Shown here piece after piece: positions 1 through 7,985 of a stretch of DNA of 33,807 nucleotides (position 1 is its first letter; every line of letters begins with the position of its first letter). Under the pieces are notes generated by a model. It saw only the letters and a list, made by a program, of their open reading frames with translations. It had not been told where the DNA came from and made no database searches. A program made the position numbers and the translations under genes. This DNA comes from Clostridia bacterium (GTDB lineage: Bacteria; Bacillota; Clostridia; Christensenellales; Borkfalkiaceae), in contig JAFTIY010000104.1 of the NCBI GenBank assembly GCA_017456665.1, positions 1 to 33,807 on the forward strand, written 5' to 3'.

Positions 1-1107
1 TGAATGAACGTAACCTTTAATCTTGTTAACGCCGTTTTCTTTAACGGGATACCAAGTAACGGGAGCGTTTAAAGAAACACCGCTTACAGCTAAGTTGATT
101 TTAACTTGTTGAGGAAGAACTTCTTTACCGATTTTGTCGATAGTGTTAACGTCGGTAGCTAAAAGGTCGTAATCTTCAGCATTGAGCTGTTGAACGCTTG
201 CAATGTATTCGGTATCTGCGCCAACGGTAGCTTCGTTGCCTGCCATAAGTTGAGCTACGTTTTCAGCGGTTAAAGCTGAATCGTAAACGCGGCATTCCTT
301 AATGTCAACCGTTGCGAAGCCGATAGTAGCGTTAGCAGTAGTTCCGTTTGCTTCAGATTGAGCACCTAAAGTGAAAACGTATTTGCTGTCTTGACGAGTC
401 ATAGCAACGCCGGTAAGGGGCTTTTCAACCATTAACTGACCGTCGATATAAATGTATGCGGTGTTGGTATCTGCATCTTCAATAGCAATAACGGTAGTCC
501 AATCGGTAGTTACCTTGGGAACGTCGGTAATGCAAGATTCCATGTGTTGTTGCTTTTCGTCGTGAGTAGCACCGGGAGCGAATTGATAGTTTTCGAGTTG
601 AACGCCAACGCAGTTTTTCCAAGGAGTAATTTGGAAAGAGTCGTTGTAACGGCCGGTAGCCAAGCTGTAGTGGTCGCCCCTATTGGTCGTATTGTCGCGA
701 CGGAAGGTGAAAGCTACAGAGAAAGAACCGGTGATAAGGTCAGAGAAGTCTTTACCTGAAGTGCCGAGTTCGGGAGCATATAAGCAACCGCCCTTGTTAA
801 GGTTAGCAGAAGAACCGTCTGCATTACGTTCAGAAACGAGTTGTAAATAGTTTTCGCCCTGTTCGTCTTGTTTAACCTGAAGAGCTTCGGGGTTAGAAGA
901 CGTTACGTAAGGAAGAAGGTCGAAGTTATTGCCGGAAGTATCCTTACCGGGATTTTCTGCATCCAAGAACTCGTAGTGAGCAAAGGGAGTAATTTCGATT
1001 GCAGCTTCTTCAGCATTAGCTTCAACTGCTTGGTTAACGTTCATTAAAGAACCTGCAGCGCCTGCCAAAAGAGCAAAAGAAAGAACTAAACTAAATAATT
1101 TTTTCAT
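1..1107 (-). CDS. Secreted LamG/concanavalin A-like domain protein (3' end outside window)
   Basis: The reading frame is open from the ATG at 1107 to the window edge (369 codons), so the C-terminus is missing. An AAGGAG ribosome binding site lies just upstream. The N-terminus (MKKLFSLVLSFALLAGAAGS) is a signal peptide with no lipobox cysteine at its end. After it comes a LamG-like stretch (roughly residues 43-290) that starts with FAHYEFLDAENPGKD, resembling the starts of both LamG domains in the gene at 3156-6050. The domain includes a 'TAYIYIDGQLMVEKPL' strand typical of LamG folds and ends with a conserved 'ECRVYDSALTAENVAQLMAG' type segment. It lies 47 bp downstream of the substrate-binding protein gene on the same strand, so co-transcription is likely. 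A carbohydrate-binding or glycan-processing surface role is inference, because any catalytic domain would lie beyond the window. Confidence 0.85.
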   Translation of the reverse strand, partial: MKKLFSLVLSFALLAGAAGSLMNVNQAVEANAEEAAIEITPFAHYEFLDAENPGKDTSGNNFDLLPYVTSSNPEALQVKQDEQGENYLQLVSERNADGSSANLNKGGCLYAPELGTSGKDFSDLITGSFSVAFTFRRDNTTNRGDHYSLATGRYNDSFQITPWKNCVGVQLENYQFAPGATHDEKQQHMESCITDVPKVTTDWTTVIAIEDADTNTAYIYIDGQLMVEKPLTGVAMTRQDSKYVFTLGAQSEANGTTANATIGFATVDIKECRVYDSALTAENVAQLMAGNEATVGADTEYIASVQQLNAEDYDLLATDVNTIDKIGKEVLPQQVKINLAVSGVSLNAPVTWYPVKENGVNKIKGYVHS

Positions 1108-1135
1108 ACTTTTCTCCTTAAAATATGTTTAATTT

Positions 1136-1151
1136 ATTTGTTTTAACAAAT
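1136..1151. repeat. Short A+T-rich inverted repeat between two genes
   Basis: ATTTGTT and AACAAAT arms separated by TT lie in the 47-bp gap between the lipoprotein gene and the downstream LamG gene. The stem is weak and A+T only. It could affect mRNA processing or partial termination, but it may also be chance in A+T-rich DNA. Confidence 0.3.
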
Positions 1152-1154
1152 TAA

Positions 1155-2951
1155 TTAGCTTTTTTTAACAGCTTTACCGCTATTGATGTAGTCGTTGTAT
1201 TCGTCTAAAATATCCTGACCGCTGTAATCTTCAAGCCAGCTATTAACCATTCTCTTCCATTCCATGTTCATAAGCATAGGAACGGTAGTAAGATCATCCC
1301 AAGTTAAGGTTGCGGGAGAATAGGTATCTGCATCGTCAGCCGTGAAATACTTGTTGTTTTCGTTTTTCTTGATAGTAGCGATAGTTTCGTCGAATAAAGA
1401 CTGACAGTCATTAAGGTTTCTAACCGCAGTTTGGGTGTAAAGAGCGGGATAATCGCTCAATACTGAATTTGCTTCAGAACGAACTTGACGGGGAACGATA
1501 ATATCAGCGTTGGTAGCAACGGTTGATCTGTAGTGCATCGTCCAGTCAACTAAAGCGTATAACATAGTAGCGGGATCTTCGCTGGTAATAGCGAGCTTAA
1601 ATCCTTCAACGTCGGTTTCTAAAAGAGAAACCTTTTTGCCGTCTTTAACTTCGTAGTGAACGCCTTCAACGCCGTACTGTAAAAGTTCGTAACCTTCGTC
1701 GCTTAAAAGGTAATCGTAGAATTCAAGGCATTTTCTGATACGAGCGTTGCTCATATTTGCATTGATGCAGAAGCCTTGCCAGTATCCTTCTTTACCTGCA
1801 CCGCCCCACGCGCCGTTAGGACCTGCGGGAGGATCTATCATAACGATCATGTTAGTAGCGGTAGCGATATCGCATTTGTAGGTATTCATAAGGCCCGAAA
1901 CGAATTGGTTAAACCAGTTGTGAGCGTACATCATACCAACGTCGCCTTGCATGAATCTTGATTGTTTGCCGCCGTTATCTAAGGTTAAAGAGTCTAAAGA
2001 CATATAACCGTTAGACATAAGACGGGTAATAAATGCAGTTGCATATAAAGAGCCGTTAGTAATGTTTGAATAGGTGTAAGAGCCATCAGCTTCAACGAAT
2101 TGGCCCCAGCCTGCTTCAAAAGCGTTAAAAATCCAAGCGTCCATATCGGTGTTCTTTTCAGAAACGTAGCCGGTGGTATCGTTTAAACCGTTGTTATCGG
2201 GATCGTATAAAGTAAACGCGCGAGCTAAGCGGTAAAACTCAAGAAGATCAGCGGGTTCTTTGAACGCCCATTTGGTGCGGATTTCATCGGTAATTTGAGA
2301 AGCGCTAGAAACGATTTTTTCTTTAACTAAAATATCGTCTAATTTAGCGTTTAAGTTGTTGATCCAGTCTTTACGAACGAATAAAGATTTTTCGTTGCCC
2401 CATGAAGAGGGAATAAACCAAGATTTGCCGTCTGCATATTCAATATTTGAACGCATGTAAGCAAACTGTTGCATGTGATTATAGATGTTGGGGTAAGTTG
2501 TTTCGTTTACCCAGTCAGAAATAGCGATTATATCACCATTGGTAATAAGCCTTTTGAAGAAGGTTGAATCTTCCGGACCTTCGGTTAAGAAAATATTGGG
2601 AAGGTCTTCATCTGATTGCATAAGACCAAGTTGTTGTTGCCAGTTTGAAGAGCTGTTCATAGCCACGATGTCTACCCCTACTTGCTCCTTTAAAGCAGCA
2701 TAAACGGGTGAGTTTTGTCTACGAGCATCGTTAAAAGCAGCCCAGTCGTTTTTGAAAACGTCTATTGATTCAACAACCTCGTCCTCTTTAACAACGTATG
2801 CGCCGCCGTCTGCCCCGTAATCGTAAAAGGGATCGTACGCGTCGGGATTGCTTCCGCCACCGCCGTTATTATTGTTGGGTTTACAAGCAACAATAGCAAA
2901 GCAGCTAACTAATGCCAATAAAATGGCCATAGCCTTTTTAAATAATTTCAT
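1155..2951 (-). CDS. ABC transporter substrate-binding lipoprotein (large sugar/oligosaccharide type)
   Basis: This 598-residue protein has a lipoprotein signal peptide. The preferred lipobox is IVAC, with Cys23 as the lipidated residue, followed by a flexible N/G-rich linker (residues 25-34). The body resembles the large extracellular solute-binding proteins of the LipO/YtcQ type found beside carbohydrate ABC permeases in Firmicutes. Visible cues are the 'LPNIFLTEG' region, the 'WFIPSSWGNEKSLFVRKDW' segment and the C-terminal 'YDYLLSDEGYELLQYGVEG' segment. It should bind a sugar or oligosaccharide outside the cell and pass it to membrane permeases. No permease or ATPase gene is in the window; they may lie beyond the left edge. 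The gene is flanked on the same strand by two LamG genes, which supports a glycan-use locus. The exact ligand cannot be read from sequence. Confidence 0.85.
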   Translation of the reverse strand: MKLFKKAMAILLALVSCFAIVACKPNNNNGGGGSNPDAYDPFYDYGADGGAYVVKEDEVVESIDVFKNDWAAFNDARRQNSPVYAALKEQVGVDIVAMNSSSNWQQQLGLMQSDEDLPNIFLTEGPEDSTFFKRLITNGDIIAISDWVNETTYPNIYNHMQQFAYMRSNIEYADGKSWFIPSSWGNEKSLFVRKDWINNLNAKLDDILVKEKIVSSASQITDEIRTKWAFKEPADLLEFYRLARAFTLYDPDNNGLNDTTGYVSEKNTDMDAWIFNAFEAGWGQFVEADGSYTYSNITNGSLYATAFITRLMSNGYMSLDSLTLDNGGKQSRFMQGDVGMMYAHNWFNQFVSGLMNTYKCDIATATNMIVMIDPPAGPNGAWGGAGKEGYWQGFCINANMSNARIRKCLEFYDYLLSDEGYELLQYGVEGVHYEVKDGKKVSLLETDVEGFKLAITSEDPATMLYALVDWTMHYRSTVATNADIIVPRQVRSEANSVLSDYPALYTQTAVRNLNDCQSLFDETIATIKKNENNKYFTADDADTYSPATLTWDDLTTVPMLMNMEWKRMVNSWLEDYSGQDILDEYNDYINSGKAVKKS

Positions 2952-2988
2952 TTAACTTTAACCTCATTAATTTTGTACGTATAGGTCA

Positions 2989-3008
2989 GCTTGCAAAAAA
3001 ACGCAAGC
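2989..3008. repeat. Inverted repeat upstream of the lipoprotein gene
   Basis: GCTTGC and GCAAGC arms flank an A-rich 8-base loop. The right side belongs to AACGCAAGCGTT, a LacI-operator-like near-palindrome. The repeat lies in the leader of the lipoprotein gene. It could be an RNA hairpin or an operator. No T run follows it on the transcribed strand, so it is not a good terminator. Confidence 0.35.
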
Positions 3009-3086
3009 GTTAACAGCTTTTTTTATTACTTTAACGGTAAACAAACTAAAAGCTGCAAAAAACAAACTTTGATTAAATTACAACTA

Positions 3087-3114
3087 CTGTCTGCGCCCTA
3101 ACGGACGCAGACAG
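3087..3114 (-). terminator. Stem-loop downstream of the two-LamG gene
   Basis: A perfect 9-bp stem (CTGTCTGCG paired with CGCAGACAG) encloses a 10-base loop 42 bp beyond the stop codon of the LamG gene. The transcribed strand continues with TAGTTGTAATTT rather than a strong U tract. It may be a weak terminator or a 3' stabilising hairpin that lowers readthrough into the lipoprotein gene. Confidence 0.5.
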
Positions 3115-3155
3115 AGTTAAGGTTATAGAACGAATTGGTTCTTATTGGTTAAAAA

Positions 3156-6050
3156 TTAGTCTTTTTTCTTAAATAATACGATAGAAGCGCCTGCTAAAAG
3201 AATTAATGAAAGCATAGAGCCGCTGCCGATAGCGCCCTTACAAGATTGAACGTTGCCTTCGCTAGTTGAGGTTTGTTCAGAATCACCGGGTTGTTCGGGA
3301 TTTTCAGGTTGTTCGGGTTGTTCGGGTTCTTCAACGTATTCTTTAAATCTTACTTCGATTTCGGTATCGGTTTCGATAATGATGCTGTAAACGCCTTCAA
3401 CAGCTTCAATAGCTTGGCCGTTTACTTCAACGTAATCAACAACGTAACCTTCAGCGGGAGTAACGTTAATAACTAAGGTTTCGCCACCCTTTGAAGAAGT
3501 GATGCCACCAACGTCAACGGTACCGTTTTCGCCTCTTACGTAAGCGTCTACAGAGTAAATAGCTTCAGCAAAGGTTGCGGTAACAACAGCGTCGCCTGCT
3601 ACTTTGAAGGTGTAAACTGCTCCGTCGGGAGCGATTTCTTCGCCGTTTACGTATACGTTGGTTGCAACGTAGTATTTAGCGGGAACGGGAGTGATGGTAA
3701 TAACGGTATCAATACCAGCCTTTTCAGCGCTGAATTCAACAGTACCGTTTTCCATTTCGCCAGCAGTAATTGAATATTGATAAGGAACGAAGGTTGCGGT
3801 TAAAACGATATCTTCGGTACCAACGGTAATAACGTATTCGCCATTTTCGTTAGCAGCAACTTCTTGACCGTTTGCATAAACCTTATCTAATACGTAGTGG
3901 GTAGCGGGTTTAACAGCTACTAAAACGTTGTCGCCTTCAAGGCCCCAAGTTTTTTCAGCTTCTAAAGTGCCGTTTTCCATTTCGCCGTTAGTGATTTCGT
4001 AAGAAGGAGTTACGGGAACTTCTTGAGTTACTTTAATTCTAGCGGTAGAAATAGCTGCGAGTGAATTACCTACGTTTTGAACGTAGCCTTGTGCCATCCA
4101 TTTGCCTTCTACTTCTTCAACAGCAGTCCAAACGATGGGAAGATTGATTTGTGATTTTTGTGCAGCAAGGTTAGAAAGAGTAGCTACTACGGTTGCATTG
4201 CCCATAAGAGATACTTTTTCATCGCTTGACATAGCTTCGTATAATTCAGCGGTAACAACCTTATCTTCTGCAAAGGTTAAAGTGGTATCAACGCTTTCAA
4301 TCCAAGATTCGGTTAATAAGCTGTTGGTTTTTAATTCGCCGTTGTTTTCGTAAACGTTAACTTGGTCAGCGGTCATTGCGAAGTCGTAAATAGCAACGTT
4401 ACCAACCGAACCAACGAAGTTCATAGGTCTACCTTCGTCCCAAATAGCTGCGCCACCGATAGAGAATCTTTGCATTGCAGAGTTAAGATCATAATCAGCA
4501 GGACAATCAACAGAAAGTTTTTGAGCGCCGTTAGCATAAACGGTAACCTTTCCGCCGGGTTGTACGGTTAAAACAACTGAACATACGCTTGCAGCCGTAC
4601 CTTTTTGAATTTCATATCCCCAGTATGCGTCACTCTTACCCATATCTGCACCTGCGGTGAATCTGAGTAAGTCGTCTTCGCCTGCATATTGGAACCACAT
4701 CCATTTGGTTGAAATCCAGTTATCAAGACCAAAGCCGATAGGAGTACACCAGTATTCAGAGCCTTGAACACCGTCTGCTTTTACGTCGAATGCAAGAGTG
4801 AAAGCCTTAATGTCGTTAGAGAAGTCGTCTTCTTCATTTAAATAAAGCATGCTGGTACCGTCGAAATGAACGCCGATATCATTTTTGGTGGGATAACCCA
4901 TAACGTGTAAGTCGTAGTTACCCATAGAGTCTTTACCGAGATTGTTTTCGTCAGCAAAGTCATATTTAGCGATAGGAGCTAAAGTTTTAGTTTCAGCAAT
5001 AAGAGCAATTTTACCGTATGCTTTAACGCCGTCGGGATTGTAAACGCTGGTTAAGTTACCAACTAACATCTTTTGTCCGTCAACAACTTCAACGCCCGTC
5101 CAGTTAACTAAACCTTTACGGGTTGCGCCTGATTGCATAGTAACGTCGATTGAAGAACGAGCAGGAGCAAGTTTAATGATTTCTTCATCGGTTGCAGTTT
5201 CTTCAACGATAATAGTGCTTGAATAGTCTGCAACTGCAGTTTTTGCCTTATCAACGTCAGCAGTGGTTAATTGGCCGTTTTTCCAATAAGTGGTCATTTC
5301 AGCTTCGCTCATAGCAAAGTCGTAAATGCTAACTGCGCCAACTTCGCCGTGGAATGCAGAATATTGGTTACCCCAAGTACAGTCGTTACCGATAGCAAAA
5401 CGAGTGTTACCGTCTGACATTGACCAATCAGCGTTAACGTCGTAAGAATATTTATTTACGCCGTCAATCCAAAGATTTGCCTTGCCGCCTACTTCAAAAG
5501 AAATAGTAACCTGGTAAGTAGTACCGGGAGTAGCAACCATTACTTCTTTACCCCAGTCACGACCGGTAGTTCCATCGGTTGTACCGTGTGAACTATAACG
5601 ACAAGTGTAAACGCTTCCACCGTCGGCATTTTGACCGATTGTTAACCAGTTCCATTTGCTAGCGCCCCAGTCATTCCAACCAAAGCCAATAACTTGTGCA
5701 CGGTTAGGAACATTTGCTCCGGGAGTCATTGTAAAGTTAAGCGTGTATGAACCTATTGTTTCACTTATATCGCTTTCCTCATTAGCCGCATAAATTGCAC
5801 CGCCTGCAAATAATGCACCGTTTGTGCCTTTAGATACTTCGCCTGTGGTAGCGAGATTGTAATTACCCATCAAATCTTTGCCGAGATCGTTTTCATCAGC
5901 AAAGTCGTACTTTGCGATCGGGTTAACCACGGTAGGTTGTACATCGTCTGCTTGAACTTTGTTTAAAGTTAAGCCGCCGATAACAGAGCTTACGGAAAGT
6001 GTTAAAGCGCATACTGCAACTAAAACGTTTTTCCATTTCTTTGTGAACAT
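3156..6050 (-). CDS. Surface protein with two LamG domains, three Gly-rich beta repeats and a Cys-containing C-terminal anchor
   Basis: The protein has 964 residues. ATG 6050 is preceded by AAAGGAGG at good spacing. Residues 1-35 form a signal peptide. Two tandem LamG-like domains (about 44-265 and 357-580) both begin with a near-identical PIAKYDFADEN-LGKD--MGNY segment, so they look like an internal duplication. Residues about 684-900 hold three roughly 70-residue repeats, each with a MENGT or ENGTV turn and a 'V-ATF' end, of the InlB/bacterial-repeat type. A Pro/Glu-rich linker (PEQPEQPENPEQP) follows. The tail has SCKGAIGSGS (Cys near 936), a hydrophobic helix and KKKD. There is no LPXTG motif. 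It probably sits on the cell surface and binds glycans. It is the first gene of a leftward group with the substrate-binding lipoprotein, and an AraC-type regulator is divergent from it. Confidence 0.85.
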   Translation of the reverse strand: MFTKKWKNVLVAVCALTLSVSSVIGGLTLNKVQADDVQPTVVNPIAKYDFADENDLGKDLMGNYNLATTGEVSKGTNGALFAGGAIYAANEESDISETIGSYTLNFTMTPGANVPNRAQVIGFGWNDWGASKWNWLTIGQNADGGSVYTCRYSSHGTTDGTTGRDWGKEVMVATPGTTYQVTISFEVGGKANLWIDGVNKYSYDVNADWSMSDGNTRFAIGNDCTWGNQYSAFHGEVGAVSIYDFAMSEAEMTTYWKNGQLTTADVDKAKTAVADYSSTIIVEETATDEEIIKLAPARSSIDVTMQSGATRKGLVNWTGVEVVDGQKMLVGNLTSVYNPDGVKAYGKIALIAETKTLAPIAKYDFADENNLGKDSMGNYDLHVMGYPTKNDIGVHFDGTSMLYLNEEDDFSNDIKAFTLAFDVKADGVQGSEYWCTPIGFGLDNWISTKWMWFQYAGEDDLLRFTAGADMGKSDAYWGYEIQKGTAASVCSVVLTVQPGGKVTVYANGAQKLSVDCPADYDLNSAMQRFSIGGAAIWDEGRPMNFVGSVGNVAIYDFAMTADQVNVYENNGELKTNSLLTESWIESVDTTLTFAEDKVVTAELYEAMSSDEKVSLMGNATVVATLSNLAAQKSQINLPIVWTAVEEVEGKWMAQGYVQNVGNSLAAISTARIKVTQEVPVTPSYEITNGEMENGTLEAEKTWGLEGDNVLVAVKPATHYVLDKVYANGQEVAANENGEYVITVGTEDIVLTATFVPYQYSITAGEMENGTVEFSAEKAGIDTVITITPVPAKYYVATNVYVNGEEIAPDGAVYTFKVAGDAVVTATFAEAIYSVDAYVRGENGTVDVGGITSSKGGETLVINVTPAEGYVVDYVEVNGQAIEAVEGVYSIIIETDTEIEVRFKEYVEEPEQPEQPENPEQPGDSEQTSTSEGNVQSCKGAIGSGSMLSLILLAGASIVLFKKKD

Positions 6051-6081
6051 CTCATGTTCCTCCTTTAAAGATATAATTCAT

Positions 6082-6097
6082 ACGCAGTTTTCTGCGT
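6082..6097. repeat. Hairpin in the leader of the two-LamG gene
   Basis: ACGCAG-TTTT-CTGCGT forms a 6-bp stem with a 4-base loop between the likely promoter and the start codon at 6050. It could stabilise the mRNA or act as an operator. Confidence 0.4.
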
Positions 6098-6107
6098 TTG
6101 ATCCAAT

Positions 6108-6113
6108 GTTATA
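6108..6113 (-). promoter_or_regulatory. Candidate -10 element for the two-LamG gene
   Basis: TATAAC on the minus strand lies about 58 bp upstream of the start codon. The hexamer at 17-bp spacing (GCTAAT) is a poor -35. A weak -35 is common in promoters that need an activator, which fits the adjacent AraC-family gene. No transcription start is proven. Confidence 0.4.
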
Positions 6114-6189
6114 ATAATGTTTACGCGCAAATTAGCGGGTATTTTGCGGCAAAATCAACCCTTTTCACTACCCTTGCAAATCGCTCAAA

Positions 6190-6209
6190 AAAAGTATACA
6201 TTATTTGAG
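6190..6209. promoter_or_regulatory. Direct repeat copy 1 (candidate AraC-type operator)
   Basis: The sequence is AAAAGTATACATTATTTGAG. It matches 18 of 20 bases of the copy at 6294-6313, with starts 104 bp apart, close to ten helical turns. It overlaps a GCTCAAA/TTTGAGC inverted repeat (6183-6210). It is upstream of the LamG promoter and between divergent genes, where AraC-family proteins often bind as direct repeats. Confidence 0.5.
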
Positions 6210-6293
6210 CTGTTAAAATTTGCTAACGGCTGTTTTGTTATGCGTAAATTTACTGCTTTTAGGGTGCGTTTTGCACCTTTTTTTTATGTTAGT

Positions 6294-6313
6294 AAAAGTA
6301 TACTTTTTTTGAG
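6294..6313. promoter_or_regulatory. Direct repeat copy 2 (candidate AraC-type operator)
   Basis: The sequence is AAAAGTATACTTTTTTTGAG. Its first 14 bases form the perfect palindrome AAAAGTATACTTTT. It is the partner of the copy at 6190-6209 in the same orientation. Confidence 0.5.
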
Positions 6314-6419
6314 TAATTTAAGTAAAATAAGGCTACTTAAATTTACCCATTTTTTTATCGGAAAGGTAAAAATATATACCTAAAAAAGTAAAACTTACCG
6401 CACCTTACAAGGTAATTAT

Positions 6420-6452
6420 AAATGCCGTAAAATCGTTTGTCAATAGGCATTT
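6420..6452. repeat. Inverted repeat in the divergent intergenic region
   Basis: AAATGCC and GGCATTT arms are 19 bases apart, upstream of the regulator promoter. The rest of the 6051-6644 gap is A+T-rich with no convincing gene. This repeat could be another operator. Confidence 0.3.
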
Positions 6453-6496
6453 TAAAATTATGTCATATTTTTTAACTTTTTGTTTTAATTTATCAC

Positions 6497-6525
6497 TTGC
6501 ATTTTTTTCCGTTTTGTTGTATAAT
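6497..6525 (+). promoter_or_regulatory. Sigma-A promoter of the AraC-family gene
   Basis: TTGCAT, a 17-bp spacer and TATAAT. The start codon lies about 120 bp downstream, so the leader is rather long. Confidence 0.7.
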
Positions 6526-6644
6526 TAAAAAAAACGCACAACTTATTTTTTGATTTTTTTAAAAAATCATGCATAAAATCTACGTTTTTTCGTTTTATAA
6601 AAAATTTTTAGCTTTTAAAGCAAGCGTTTTAAAAAAGGTAAAAA

Positions 6645-7667
6645 ATGAAACTTAAATTTTGTGATATTCAAAATCATGCCTTAGAACCAATATCCTATTA
6701 CATGAAAACCTTTGACGAAAGTTACCCCGGAATGGGCATGCACACCCACCCCTACTTTGAAATTATGTACGCGTCGGAAGGCTCGTTCTTCCTTGATATT
6801 TACGACGAAAAGCAATCTTCAGATTTTAAGCGCTACAATATTAAAAAAGGGCAAATTATAGTTTTAGACGCGCACGTTTTCCATCGCATTTTATTAGATG
6901 AAAATCAGTATGCCATTATTTATAACGTAGAATTTATGCCGAGATCGCCCGATGAATACAATCCCTTTGGCGTAAATTCAATTATGAAATTAAACTATTC
7001 AAGCCTGTTTTTGCAAACCAATTTTAAGTATATTACCAATAACCCGTTGGGGTACGCCGTAGTTGCCGATACTCACAACGTAGGATCTGCATTTAAAAAC
7101 TTGGTTATTCTTCTTGCAAACCAAATTAAATCGGTTGAAAACGCATGCGCAGTATTTACCGCACAGCTATCTTTATTCGTTGAAATATCTAAATGCCTTT
7201 CATTTAACACCACCCCATCAACCCACTATATACGAAAGGCGGTTGCCTGCATACAAGAAAATTTTCACCACTCCGATTTTACCGTAGACGACGTTGTTAA
7301 TCAGGTTGGAATAAGCAAGGCTTACCTTCAAAGGCAATTTAAAATTCAAACGGGTATGACCATTTTAGAAGCTATTAACAACCTACGCATTCAAAAGGCG
7401 GCAGATTTGCTCGTTAATACCAATATGATGGTTAAAGATATTGTAATTCAAGTTGGCTTTAAAAGTAAAAATCAAATGCTTTACGAATTTAAACGAATTA
7501 TGAAGGTTACCCCGCTAAAGTACAAATATATGCACAATAAAGCTACCATCGATCACCATTACGTTAAATACAATTCGTACGCACTGCCCCAGTTTGATAA
7601 TCCTTCTTATCATGGAAGCTTTACAAAATCGGCAGATGAAAGCACTGAAGGCGGCGAAAACGGCTAA
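6645..7667 (+). CDS. AraC-family transcriptional regulator with N-terminal cupin sensor domain
   Basis: The protein has 340 residues. The N-terminal half has a cupin-like sugar-sensing domain ('HTHPYFEIMYASEGSFFLDI' and 'GQIIVLDAHVFHRI', residues about 33-85). The C-terminal region (about 200-300) holds two helix-turn-helix units: 'TVDDVVNQVGISKAYLQRQF' and 'MVKDIVIQVGFKSKNQMLYEF', with the typical 'TPLKYK' end. It should bind DNA as a dimer and respond to a small ligand, often a sugar in this family. It is divergent from the LamG/lipoprotein group, which is therefore its likely target. A weak AAGG ribosome binding site precedes ATG 6645. The C-terminal 40 residues are not typical of the family and have no clear function. 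Confidence 0.9.
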   Translation: MKLKFCDIQNHALEPISYYMKTFDESYPGMGMHTHPYFEIMYASEGSFFLDIYDEKQSSDFKRYNIKKGQIIVLDAHVFHRILLDENQYAIIYNVEFMPRSPDEYNPFGVNSIMKLNYSSLFLQTNFKYITNNPLGYAVVADTHNVGSAFKNLVILLANQIKSVENACAVFTAQLSLFVEISKCLSFNTTPSTHYIRKAVACIQENFHHSDFTVDDVVNQVGISKAYLQRQFKIQTGMTILEAINNLRIQKAADLLVNTNMMVKDIVIQVGFKSKNQMLYEFKRIMKVTPLKYKYMHNKATIDHHYVKYNSYALPQFDNPSYHGSFTKSADESTEGGENG

Positions 7668-7760
7668 AACAAAAATAGCGCAGTTTTACTCATTTAATAC
7701 ATTTTTAATGGATAAATATTGGTTAAGAGTGTAAAAAAACAGCATTTTAACAAAAAAAAT

Positions 7761-7804
7761 AAAACGCTAATTTTAAAAATAAAGGTTTTTAGATTTAGCG
7801 TTTT
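7761..7804 (+). terminator. Intrinsic terminator of the AraC-family gene
   Basis: A 10-bp stem (AAAACGCTAA paired with TTAGCGTTTT) has a 24-base A+T-rich loop and runs directly into a T tract (7801-7808). Confidence 0.75.
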
Positions 7805-7813
7805 TTTTGTTAC

Positions 7814-7829
7814 TCTTACTTAAGTAAGA
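7814..7829. repeat. 16-bp perfect palindrome upstream of the phosphoesterase gene
   Basis: TCTTACTTAAGTAAGA is perfectly self-complementary. It lies about 88 bp upstream of the -35 element of the next gene and just past the terminator. It is a candidate operator for a dimeric regulator. Confidence 0.45.
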
Positions 7830-7916
7830 AGTTTTGCTGTTTAATTTGTTAAAATTTATTCTTAACGTTTTTTATTGCTCGAGGTTAAAAAATATGCTCT
7901 ATATTAATAATTGCTA

Positions 7917-7945
7917 TTGACACCCCCTAACTTTGATGTTATAAT
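7917..7945 (+). promoter_or_regulatory. Strong sigma-A promoter of the phosphoesterase gene
   Basis: TTGACA, a 17-bp spacer and TATAAT, both hexamers consensus. The start codon at 7986 lies about 40 bp downstream of the -10. Confidence 0.85.
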
Positions 7946-7985
7946 ACGCTTGCCAAGTAAAAATTTAGTCATAAGGAGAAAAACG

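Noticed and set aside
544-759. A 71-codon plus-strand frame.
   Set aside because: It is the opposite-strand shadow of the partial LamG gene, which has a signal peptide and ribosome binding site.
6117-6383. An 88-codon open frame in the divergent intergenic region.
   Set aside because: It has no ribosome binding site, a composition of low-complexity A+T DNA, and covers the likely LamG promoter region and both direct repeats.
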